A stretch of 6,357 nucleotides of DNA from Bifidobacterium breve (GTDB lineage Bacteria; Actinomycetota; Actinomycetes; S36-B12). Below the pieces are notes generated by a model. That model saw only the letters and a list, made by a program, of their open reading frames with translations. It had not been told where the DNA came from and made no database searches. The position numbers and the translations under genes are program-made. The DNA is taken from positions 1 to 6,357 of the forward strand of contig CAMCYV010000088.1 in the NCBI GenBank assembly GCA_945885645.1, written 5' to 3'. Of this stretch, positions 1-5,492 are shown piece after piece (the stretch's first letter is position 1; every line of letters starts with the position of its first letter).

Positions 1-59
1 ATCCGACACGCCTAAACAAATACAGGGGAAGTCTCAACCTGAACGTGAAGTCGAGCCAC
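1..59. other. Gene-free window edge downstream of the DUF151 gene
   Basis: No coding sequence can be supported here. The stretch lies after the stop codon of the DUF151 gene and contains no GC-rich hairpin followed by a T run on either strand, so no intrinsic terminator is visible. In other actinobacteria the next gene in this neighbourhood is often a second MerR-family regulator (Rv1830 in M. tuberculosis). The region could therefore be its promoter, but that gene lies outside the window. Confidence 0.5.
33..56 (-). repeat. Hexamer-periodic motif, possible operator for a MerR-family regulator
   Basis: On the plus strand the units CTCAAC, CTGAAC and GTGAAG follow each other in register, and a diverged fourth unit, TCGAGC, follows. 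This gives a period of 6 bp over about 24 bp. Short direct or staggered repeats of this kind are used as binding sites by some actinobacterial MerR/HspR-type regulators. The genomic position, between a MerR-containing operon and what is often a second MerR gene, fits an operator. The repeat is seen; the function is inferred, and the copies are imperfect enough that chance is possible. Confidence 0.3.
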
Positions 60-554
60 CTACTGGGGGGCCTCAAAATCCTCCGGAGAAACGCCCTCAA
101 GGAACTCCCTGAACGCTTCCACCTGGTCCTCAGGCTCGCCATTGGCATCATCAGGGATCTCAACCCCGGCAACCTCAAGGACATCGGGAGCAACCGTTAT
201 GGGGACGCCAATTCGTAAGGCAAGCGCGATGGCATCAGATGGTCGAGCACTGAGTTCATGGGGCTGGCCGGTGGCCGTCATTAAATCCAAAATCGCGAAG
301 AAAACACCATCGGTCAAAGATGTGATTCGCACACCAGTTAGCCGTGCTCCCAACTCACCAATCAAATCGACCATCAGGTCGTGGGTCATGGGTCGAGGTG
401 GCGTGACATCTTGTTGGGCGTAAGCAATTGCCGTGGCTTCCACGGCTCCGACCCAGATAGGCAGATAACGGGTGCCATCTATTTCATTGAGTAGCACAAT
501 TGGCGTATTCGAGGGCATTTCCATTCGGACACCAGCAACAATTACGGGGATCAT
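60..554 (-). CDS. DUF151 / bifunctional nuclease (BFN) domain protein
   Basis: The 164-residue protein belongs to the DUF151 or BFN-domain family, named after a plant nuclease and found in most actinobacteria; the bacterial role is not settled. The N-terminus reads VAGVRMEMPSNTPIVLL (residues 7-23), a usual family opening, followed by the LPIWVGAVEATAIA segment (31-44). The signature SARPSDAIALALR is at 102-114. The C-terminal tail (133-164) is acidic and contains the EAFREFLEGVSPEDF segment typical of actinobacterial members. No signal peptide or membrane segment is present, so it should be cytoplasmic. The ATG at 554 places the family motif at the expected distance. Its Shine-Dalgarno is poor (AGGG about 14 nt upstream), and the gap to the preceding ftsR-like gene is 28 nt. 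It is the last gene of the block. Family assignment is firm; nuclease activity is not shown by the sequence. Confidence 0.93.
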   Translation of the reverse strand: MIPVIVAGVRMEMPSNTPIVLLNEIDGTRYLPIWVGAVEATAIAYAQQDVTPPRPMTHDLMVDLIGELGARLTGVRITSLTDGVFFAILDLMTATGQPHELSARPSDAIALALRIGVPITVAPDVLEVAGVEIPDDANGEPEDQVEAFREFLEGVSPEDFEAPQ

Positions 555-582
555 GTACTAAGGCTAGACCCTGACGAAAAAT

Positions 583-1281
583 TTAGCCACTTCCCGACTT
601 AATCAGTTCAGCTCTCAGGAGTGCGGCGTGTAATTGAACAAAAAGCGAGGCTAATTCACGCACCGTTTGCTGCGCCCGTGCCTTGGCATCGCGATCACGT
701 GGGTGCGAGTAGGGGGTGGCAATTTGTTCGACTAAACCTGACTCGCGGTTGGCAACTACCCTAAATGAACGAAGGTGGCGCGCCTCCACCCCAAATTCGG
801 CAAGCTTGGCTGCAATCATGCAGATGTGAACCGCATCCTCGTCGTAGTGCCCAGTTGCATTTGTCCAAACCAGACCCTCTTTTTCCAACGCGGCTATCAA
901 GGTCTCGGACAGCAAAGTCTCCTCTGCAAGCTCACTTCGAGTGAGCCGAATTTTTCCAGAACCCGGACGAAAATCATCGGGACGAACACCCAGTCCTGAG
1001 GACATGGGGACGGCAAGTCCTGCCTGCTCCTGTTTTTCATCAAGTTGGTCTTTTATAACTTTCAGAGGCAAATACTGATCACGCTGCAACGTTAAAATTG
1101 CACGTAAACGTGCTACATCATGGGTGTCAAAACGACGATAGCCAGATGCGGTCCGCGAAGGTGTAATTAGTCCTTCAGTTTCCAGAAAACGAATCTTGCT
1201 TATTGATACGTCAGGGAAATCCTTTTTCAGCATGCTGAGTACCTCACCGATACTCAGGGTATTTTCTGGCTGCGAAGTCAT
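583..1281 (-). CDS. ftsR: MerR-family transcriptional regulator, FtsR-like
   Basis: This 232-residue cytoplasmic DNA-binding protein has an N-terminal MerR winged helix-turn-helix at about residues 9-80. It begins LSIGEVLSML and has the recognition and wing segment SKIRFLETEGLITPSRTASGYRRF at 28-51, split by the usual turn. A short linker follows (about 85-110), then a C-terminal alpha-helical region (about 110-228) without the cysteine clusters of metal-sensing MerR proteins. Size, sequence and position after a GarA-like gene match FtsR of Corynebacterium (an activator of ftsZ) and Rv1828 of M. tuberculosis. Its ATG shares one base with the stop codon of the upstream FHA gene (TAATG), and GGAAGG lies just before it, so translation is probably coupled. 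The FtsR identity rests on synteny and overall resemblance; the target genes here are unknown. Confidence 0.88.
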   Translation of the reverse strand: MTSQPENTLSIGEVLSMLKKDFPDVSISKIRFLETEGLITPSRTASGYRRFDTHDVARLRAILTLQRDQYLPLKVIKDQLDEKQEQAGLAVPMSSGLGVRPDDFRPGSGKIRLTRSELAEETLLSETLIAALEKEGLVWTNATGHYDEDAVHICMIAAKLAEFGVEARHLRSFRVVANRESGLVEQIATPYSHPRDRDAKARAQQTVRELASLFVQLHAALLRAELIKSGSG

Positions 1282-1772
1282 TAGCCTTCCACGCCAACTA
1301 AAAAGATGAAACGGAACTTACCGATCTGGACTTCATCTCCTCCGCGCAATTGCTGATCATCAACTCTCACTCGATTGACATAAGTGCCGTTAAGGCTTCC
1401 GACGTCTTGAACACTCCATCCCTGCGCACCGTGTCGGAACTCGGCATGTCGTCGGCTGACGGTTACATCGTCGAGAAAAACATCACACTCTTCGGCGCGT
1501 CCGACAATAATTATCTCACTGCGAGGATTGAGGCCATATTCCGTGCCCTCGCCTGGCCCCCGATGCACGACCAACATGGCCGCCCCGCTGGGTAGATCCC
1601 GGTGAACACCCGATCCAACCGATACCGGTCCGGTTCCGGTGTTAATGACTGAGGTAATCGCGCCTGTTTGTTCAATTCCTAACTCCCCTAAGCCAAATTC
1701 GACCGGAGCGCCACACGACGAACAAAATCGGTCGCTTGATACAAGATCCTGGTCACATACTGCACACTTCAT
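1281..1772 (-). CDS. garA: Zinc-ribbon plus FHA-domain protein, GarA/OdhI-like
   Basis: The 163-residue protein has two parts. The N-terminus holds a Cys4 zinc-ribbon (C3, C6, C17, C20) ending near residue 23. A flexible linker (25-65) includes AITSVI at 38-43. The FHA domain (about 66-160) carries all core elements: GR at 91-92, FLDDVTVSRRHAEFR at 99-113, DVGSLNGTYVNR at 123-134 and GDEVQIGKFRFIFL at 145-158. This is very close to GarA/OdhI, which inhibits 2-oxoglutarate dehydrogenase and adjusts glutamate enzymes when unphosphorylated. When its N-terminal threonine is phosphorylated by a Ser/Thr kinase, the FHA domain binds its own tail and inhibition stops. T40 aligns with the PknB-type threonine of ETTSVF; the preceding threonine is replaced by I39. 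AGGA, overlapping the end of gcvH, serves as Shine-Dalgarno 7 nt upstream. The metabolic role is inferred from the family; the zinc ribbon is absent from mycobacterial GarA. Confidence 0.9.
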   Translation of the reverse strand: MKCAVCDQDLVSSDRFCSSCGAPVEFGLGELGIEQTGAITSVINTGTGPVSVGSGVHRDLPSGAAMLVVHRGPGEGTEYGLNPRSEIIIVGRAEECDVFLDDVTVSRRHAEFRHGAQGWSVQDVGSLNGTYVNRVRVDDQQLRGGDEVQIGKFRFIFLVGVEG

Positions 1773-1779
1773 GGGAATC

Positions 1780-2163
1780 CTAGGTCTTGTTAATCAGTGC
1801 ATTGTAATCAGCAGAACTGAGGAGCCCATCAATTTGCTGAGGAATGTCTGGCTCAATTTCTACCATCCACCCATGGAAATACGGCGACGAATTGATCAAT
1901 TCTGGGTTCGCTTCAAGATCAGGATTGACTGCCACAACTGTGCCGTCGATGGGGGCGAACAGGTCGCTCACACTTTTCGTTGATTCGACCTCACCACACG
2001 TGGTCCCAGCTTTCAATTCCTCTCCCACTGATGGCAATGAGACGTAAACAATGTCTCCGAGTGCATCTTGAGCATAAAATGTAATGCCGAAAACCGCATT
2101 GCCATCATCATTGAGTCGTACCCATTCGTGATCCGATGTGTAGGACAATTCTTCAGGGGTCAT
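1780..2163 (-). CDS. gcvH: Glycine cleavage system H protein
   Basis: GcvH carries the lipoyl arm that shuttles the aminomethyl group between the P, T and L proteins during glycine breakdown to CO2, ammonia and methylene-tetrahydrofolate. The 127 residues are a full-length family member. The opening YTSDHEWVRL (8-17), the GDIVYVSLP strand (36-44) and the lipoylation motif EVESTKSVSD (58-67) with acceptor lysine K63 are all intact. The ATG at 2163 is supported by AGG 8 nt upstream in the 9-nt gap after pgsA. No gcvP or gcvT lies in this window, so the rest of the complex must be elsewhere. A stand-alone gcvH next to garA is common in actinobacteria. In some organisms GcvH also serves as the lipoyl donor for other complexes; that is not testable here. 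Confidence 0.97.
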   Translation of the reverse strand: MTPEELSYTSDHEWVRLNDDGNAVFGITFYAQDALGDIVYVSLPSVGEELKAGTTCGEVESTKSVSDLFAPIDGTVVAVNPDLEANPELINSSPYFHGWMVEIEPDIPQQIDGLLSSADYNALINKT

Positions 2164-2172
2164 GACAAAAGC

Positions 2173-2745
2173 CTATCCTTTGCGTTTGTGATCTTCTAAC
2201 AATGTGCGAGTCTGAACAAAATACCTCACGAGGGCCCACCAGTACAGATAAGTCCCCCATAATGCAAATGCCCATCCGGCGGCGGCCATAACGGTCGCCA
2301 CGGTGCCGTCAAGCCCGCCGAGAAGGATCAACGGGAATCCCCACAGCAATGCAAAGGTGCCTGCCTTACCAATGTAGGTAACCGGTAATGCCGAGATCCC
2401 CATCTTCCGCAGCGAAGGGATTAACGCCAGAAGTGCGACGTCTCTGAGCGCTATCAGGATCACGAGCCACCACGGGATCAGGGAAGCCAGGGCTAATCCA
2501 AGTACCGTTGCCGCAATGTACATACGGTCCACCATGGGGTCGAGTAGGACGCCGAGTCGACTAATTTGATTGAATTTTCGGGCCAAGTAGCCATCCACCC
2601 AATCGGTCGCCCCCGCGATGATCAGGACACATAGTGACCAGAAGTAGTCCTCTCGCACGAGAAGCAGATACAGGAACAGCGGTATACCAAAAAGTCGAAG
2701 AAGAGTGACCGCATTGGGGATTGTCAGCGGTCGCCAGGGATTCAT
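2173..2745 (-). CDS. pgsA: CDP-alcohol phosphatidyltransferase, PgsA-like
   Basis: This is an integral membrane enzyme of phospholipid synthesis that transfers a phosphatidyl group from CDP-diacylglycerol to an alcohol, most likely glycerol-3-phosphate. The 190-residue protein carries the complete CDP-alcohol phosphatidyltransferase signature: D48, D51, G52, A55, R56, G65, D69 and D73 with exact family spacing, so the metal-binding active site is intact. Hydrophobic membrane segments surround it (about 14-30, 34-48, 75-100, 125-145 and 148-170). The family cannot be split by eye into glycerophosphate, inositol-phosphate and cardiolipin-type enzymes. The symbol pgsA follows the mycobacterial pgsA2 gene at the equivalent place. 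The ATG overlaps the TGA of the upstream membrane-protein gene (ATGA), with AAAGGA 8 nt upstream as Shine-Dalgarno. Confidence is high for the family and moderate for the substrate. Confidence 0.9.
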   Translation of the reverse strand: MNPWRPLTIPNAVTLLRLFGIPLFLYLLLVREDYFWSLCVLIIAGATDWVDGYLARKFNQISRLGVLLDPMVDRMYIAATVLGLALASLIPWWLVILIALRDVALLALIPSLRKMGISALPVTYIGKAGTFALLWGFPLILLGGLDGTVATVMAAAGWAFALWGTYLYWWALVRYFVQTRTLLEDHKRKG

Positions 2746-3413
2746 GGTCGAAGTCCTTTCCTAGTGTGGATTATGAACACAACAGTAAGCACTATGAAAA
2801 GCCAAATCAGGGCAGCAGCAGTGACAAGTAAAACGACAGCCCAAAGGTTCGCCTGTGATTGACTAATTTCAGCGTCTAATTGAATCTGTTGTATCGGCAG
2901 CTTCTGGTCTGGGAAGGCAATGACTAGTGAAGAATTGGAGGCCTGAACCGCATCAAAAGCGATGGATGTTCCCGTCTCACTGGCCATGAGTCCCTCAACT
3001 TCACCAAATGTGAACCAAGGTTGACCCAATGCGCTGTGCATCACCGACCAAGAATTCGATTCAAAGGTCGCGATGCAAATGTCGTACCCCAAGATCGCTG
3101 CATCAACCGTCTCACGCGGCAATAGTCCAGCATTAAACTCCACTTCTGGATCAAGGGTGATTCTGACTTCCTTCCGGGCGTTGGGCAACAGCGCGAGAGG
3201 ACTGCGGCCGCTGATCTCAATGCGCTCCAAGTCGATGAGAACTGAGCCACAGGATTGCAATTCCGAACCTTTGATCGTCGGGCCCAATGCGACAAGTGAT
3301 CTACCGGAACCAAAGGTTGCAAAAACAAAAACCGCGCAAACGACCGCCAGCAGTGCTGAGATCAGGACGAGTGAGAGTGCAAGGATTGTGACGATCTTTC
3401 GAAAGCGTCCCAT
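2742..3413 (-). CDS. Unrecognised membrane protein with a central extracytoplasmic domain
   Basis: I do not recognise this 223-residue protein. It has a basic start (MGRFRK), a first hydrophobic helix at about 7-33, a polar central region at about 36-187 and a second helix at about 189-216, ending in a basic tail (HTRKGLRP). By the positive-inside rule both termini are cytoplasmic and the central part is outside. That part is rich in predicted beta-strand stretches and holds just two cysteines, C55 and C113, which could form a disulfide. I chose the ATG at 3413 because AAAGGGG sits 7 nt upstream. A TTG at 3455 would add 14 residues, but the first helix would then start late and no good Shine-Dalgarno is visible. 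It is the first gene of the block and overlaps pgsA by 4 nt, suggesting co-translation and perhaps an envelope role. Function unknown. Confidence 0.8.
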   Translation of the reverse strand: MGRFRKIVTILALSLVLISALLAVVCAVFVFATFGSGRSLVALGPTIKGSELQSCGSVLIDLERIEISGRSPLALLPNARKEVRITLDPEVEFNAGLLPRETVDAAILGYDICIATFESNSWSVMHSALGQPWFTFGEVEGLMASETGTSIAFDAVQASNSSLVIAFPDQKLPIQQIQLDAEISQSQANLWAVVLLVTAAALIWLFIVLTVVFIIHTRKGLRP

Positions 3414-3420
3414 CCTCGAT

Positions 3421-3427
3421 CCCCTTT
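3421..3427 (-). promoter_or_regulatory. Shine-Dalgarno deciding the start of the membrane-protein gene
   Basis: AAAGGGG on the minus strand lies 7 nt before the ATG at 3413, a standard spacing. This favours that ATG over the upstream in-frame TTG at 3455. A second GAGG directly abuts the ATG and is too close to serve. Confidence 0.7.
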
Positions 3428-3457
3428 CTGAAATCCCCAAGTTCGACGTTATCAAGC

Positions 3458-3474
3458 CTATGGAGAGACCATAG
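3458..3474. repeat. Perfect 6-bp inverted repeat, candidate operator
   Basis: CTATGG and CCATAG are exact reverse complements separated by AGAGA, giving a 17-bp dyad. It lies about 36 bp upstream of the serB GTG and about 45 bp upstream of the ATG of the divergent gene. This suits a protein-binding site that could affect both promoters. There is no T run next to it, so it is not an intrinsic terminator. The pairing is seen directly; regulatory function is inferred. Confidence 0.4.
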
Positions 3475-3509
3475 CTGTGAATCGAAGGACGGAGTCTTAG
3501 GCTTGGCCA

Positions 3510-4721
3510 GTGATTGATCGCACTTTGTTGATAACCGTCAGTGGAATTGATGCACCGGGGCTAACCAGTGCCATCTTTGAAGCACTCGCTCCTTCGCCAG
3601 TGGTTGTTATCGACATGGAGCAACTTGTTGTTCGAGGCCACCTCACCTTGGCGATCGCCGTTGAGATTGACCCCACCGTATCTGATTCCAAGGCACCAGA
3701 AGTTCTCGAGTCAGTTCGCAAAGCCGTTCGGCAGGCAGCCAGTGATCGAAACATGGAGGTTACTACCCGCCCTGTTGCTACGTTGGTAGCCGATCACTCC
3801 CCCGACAAATTTCAGGTGATAGTGATGGGTTCCCCTCTTCACCCAGAATGCATCAGCATCGTCACCTCGACAATCGCTGATCATGGTGGGAACCTTGATC
3901 GCATTCACCGGATCGCGGACTACCCGGTCACGGCAATTCGTTTTGAAGGATCTGGGGTTGCGCCCAGTGGATTAAGGCGCCCGCTCGCGGAAGTTTCAGC
4001 CAGGTGTCAAGTTGATATTTCAGTCCAAGATGTGGCCTTAGAGGCGCGTGGCCAGTACCTTGTCGTTCTTGATGTTGATTCAACCCTGATCCAAGAGGAA
4101 GTTGTTGATTTACTCGCTGAGCTAGCCGGTGTCGGCTCACAGGTGAGTGAGATAACTCGAGCAGCGATGAATGGGGAACTTGATTTCGCAGCCTCCCTGT
4201 TGGCCAGGGTGGCACTGCTCGCGGGCTCACCCGCAAGCCTGTTGGACCAGGTCCGCGAAATGGTAACCCTGACCCCAGGTGCTCGCACCCTTTGTCGCAC
4301 ATTGAATCGATTGGGTTATCGCATCGTCCTAGTTTCCGGAGGTTTCAGCAATGTGATCGCGCCGATTGCCAACGACTTGGGAGTGAGCGGCTTTCGGGCA
4401 AACACCCTGGAGGTCATTGATGGAAAATTGACGGGCAGGTTGGTTGGGCCAATTATTGATCGCGAAGGTAAGCGACAGGCGCTTATTGACTTTGCAACTG
4501 AGTTCAATATTCCGAACCGACGAACAATTGCAATCGGTGACGGAGCAAACGACATTGACATGATTTCTGAAGCCGGTCTCGGTGTTGCATTTAACGCAAA
4601 ACTTGCACTGCGTGAGAGTGCAGACACCACCGTTAACGTCCCGTACTTGGACTCGGTGCTTTACCTACTTGGCATTACACGCGATGAGATCGTTCGATCC
4701 GATAGAGAGAAGTCAGTTTAG
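3510..4721 (+). CDS. serB: Phosphoserine phosphatase with two N-terminal ACT domains
   Basis: SerB removes phosphate from O-phospho-L-serine, the last step of serine synthesis, in the cytoplasm. The 403-residue protein has two ACT-type domains (about 5-85 and 92-170) followed by a HAD-superfamily phosphatase domain (about 182-395). Catalytic motifs are complete: the nucleophile loop LDVDSTLI with D188 and D190, the SGGF motif with S276, lysine K321 in the EGKR stretch, and GDGANDIDM with D344 and D348. The double-ACT layout matches mycobacterial SerB2; ACT domains commonly bind amino acids such as serine and may give feedback control. The GTG at 3510 is the first possible start, since an in-frame TAG lies at 3498. 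AGG 8 nt upstream is a modest Shine-Dalgarno. It is divergent from the membrane-protein gene and convergent with fabI, whose stop codon it overlaps by 4 bp. Confidence 0.95.
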   Translation: MIDRTLLITVSGIDAPGLTSAIFEALAPSPVVVIDMEQLVVRGHLTLAIAVEIDPTVSDSKAPEVLESVRKAVRQAASDRNMEVTTRPVATLVADHSPDKFQVIVMGSPLHPECISIVTSTIADHGGNLDRIHRIADYPVTAIRFEGSGVAPSGLRRPLAEVSARCQVDISVQDVALEARGQYLVVLDVDSTLIQEEVVDLLAELAGVGSQVSEITRAAMNGELDFAASLLARVALLAGSPASLLDQVREMVTLTPGARTLCRTLNRLGYRIVLVSGGFSNVIAPIANDLGVSGFRANTLEVIDGKLTGRLVGPIIDREGKRQALIDFATEFNIPNRRTIAIGDGANDIDMISEAGLGVAFNAKLALRESADTTVNVPYLDSVLYLLGITRDEIVRSDREKSV

Positions 4722-5482
4722 GCGCCCTGCGAATGCATTCCACCGTCAACGTGGATCATCTCACCGCTCGTTGCTGGTAGCCAATCGGAAAAAAGTACGA
4801 CACAGGCTTGTGCTGCGGCCGTCGGATCGCTTACATCCCAACCTAATGGCGCACGTTCCTGCCAGATGTTCTCGAACTCCTCGAAACCTGGAATGCTCTT
4901 GGCAGCCATAGTCCGAATTGGTCCAGCGGCAACAAGATTTACCCGGATACCTAAGGGACCCAAATCCCTTGCCAAATACCGCGATGTACTTTCAAGAGCA
5001 GCCTTCGCGACACCCATCCAGTCATAGGTGGGCCAGGCAACGGTTGCGTCAAAGTCAAGGCCGACAATTGAACTTCCGCGATTCAACAACGGCTGACATG
5101 CAACTGCTAATGATTTAAATGAGTATGTTGAAATCTGTATCGCTGTGGAAACGTCTTCCCATGGGGTGTGCAGAAAATTCCCGCCGAGTGCACTTTCAGG
5201 CGCAAAACCCACTGAGTGCAGAACCCCATCAAGGTGAGGAACATGCTGACGCACACGATCAGCCAAGGAGTCAAGATCTTCTTGGGAGGTCACATCAAGT
5301 TCGACTATTGGAACTTCATTGGGCAATCGTGAAGCGCTGCGTTTTGTCAGAGACATTGTTCGCCCGAAAGACGTCAACACAACATTCGCACCTTGCTCTT
5401 GCGCGAGCCGTGCAACGTGAAACGCAATCGACTGGTCTGTGAGTACGCCCGTGATCAAAATATTTTTATTTTCCAGCAACAT
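4718..5482 (-). CDS. fabI: Enoyl-[acyl-carrier-protein] reductase (NADH), InhA-like FabI
   Basis: FabI reduces trans-2-enoyl-ACP to acyl-ACP, closing each round of type II fatty acid elongation. The 254-residue SDR protein has the divergent FabI nucleotide motif TGVLTDQSIAFH (11-22), and LDVTSQEDL at 62-70. The catalytic Y153 and K160 lie in a YDWMGVAK stretch with the FabI-type Tyr-x6-Lys spacing. The core GLDFD (141-145), NLVAAGPIRT (182-191) and DWLPATSGE (233-241) is closest to mycobacterial InhA; S90 aligns with InhA S94 and F144 with F149. The stretch after the catalytic core (192-212) is about ten residues shorter than in InhA and near the length in E. coli FabI. The ATG at 5482 is preceded by a strong GAGGAG. 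The gene follows fabG after 8 nt, and its stop overlaps that of convergent serB. Confidence 0.95.
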   Translation of the reverse strand: MLLENKNILITGVLTDQSIAFHVARLAQEQGANVVLTSFGRTMSLTKRSASRLPNEVPIVELDVTSQEDLDSLADRVRQHVPHLDGVLHSVGFAPESALGGNFLHTPWEDVSTAIQISTYSFKSLAVACQPLLNRGSSIVGLDFDATVAWPTYDWMGVAKAALESTSRYLARDLGPLGIRVNLVAAGPIRTMAAKSIPGFEEFENIWQERAPLGWDVSDPTAAAQACVVLFSDWLPATSGEMIHVDGGMHSQGA

Positions 5483-5486
5483 AACT

Positions 5487-5492
5487 CTCCTC
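5487..5492 (-). promoter_or_regulatory. Strong Shine-Dalgarno of fabI overlapping the fabG stop codon
   Basis: GAGGAG on the minus strand begins within the TGA stop of fabG and sits 4 nt before the fabI ATG (6 nt if counted from GAGG). It is the best ribosome site in the window and suggests efficient re-initiation on fabI after fabG. Confidence 0.7.

Larger units (their letters stand above)
3414..3509. promoter_or_regulatory. Divergent intergenic region between the membrane-protein gene and serB
   Basis: This 96-bp region separates the leftward six-gene block from rightward serB and is the only place in the window where both units can have promoters. I could not find a convincing -35/-10 pair on either strand. 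A TGATAAC stretch on the minus strand (around 3449-3455) could be a -10 element for the leftward unit, and TATGGA on the plus strand (3459-3464) one for serB, but neither has a clear -35. It contains a short inverted repeat, listed separately. Confidence 0.5.

Noticed and set aside
1350..1595. Plus-strand open frame opposite the FHA domain
   Set aside because: It is antisense to the strongly conserved FHA core and has no domain or start signal of its own.
1780..2163. Glycine riboswitch associated with gcvH
   Set aside because: Only 9 nt separate gcvH from the upstream pgsA coding sequence, leaving no leader that could fold into a riboswitch.
3414..3455. N-terminal extension of the membrane protein from a TTG start at 3455
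   Set aside because: The ATG at 3413 has a well-spaced AAAGGGG and places the basic residues directly before the first hydrophobic helix. The TTG has no clear Shine-Dalgarno and would put the start close to the inverted repeat.
3458..3474. The CTATGG/CCATAG dyad read as an intrinsic terminator
   Set aside because: The stem is only 6 bp with mixed composition, no T run follows on either strand, and it sits between divergent genes where no terminator is needed.
3928..4302. Antisense open frame of 124 codons on the minus strand within serB
   Set aside because: It lies opposite a complete SerB with intact catalytic motifs, has low-complexity Pro/Arg/Leu composition and no recognisable domain. 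It is a shadow of the real frame.
5119..5442. Plus-strand open frame of 107 codons opposite fabI
   Set aside because: It is fully covered by fabI, whose conserved residues are all present; the plus-strand translation resembles no family and lacks a good ribosome site.
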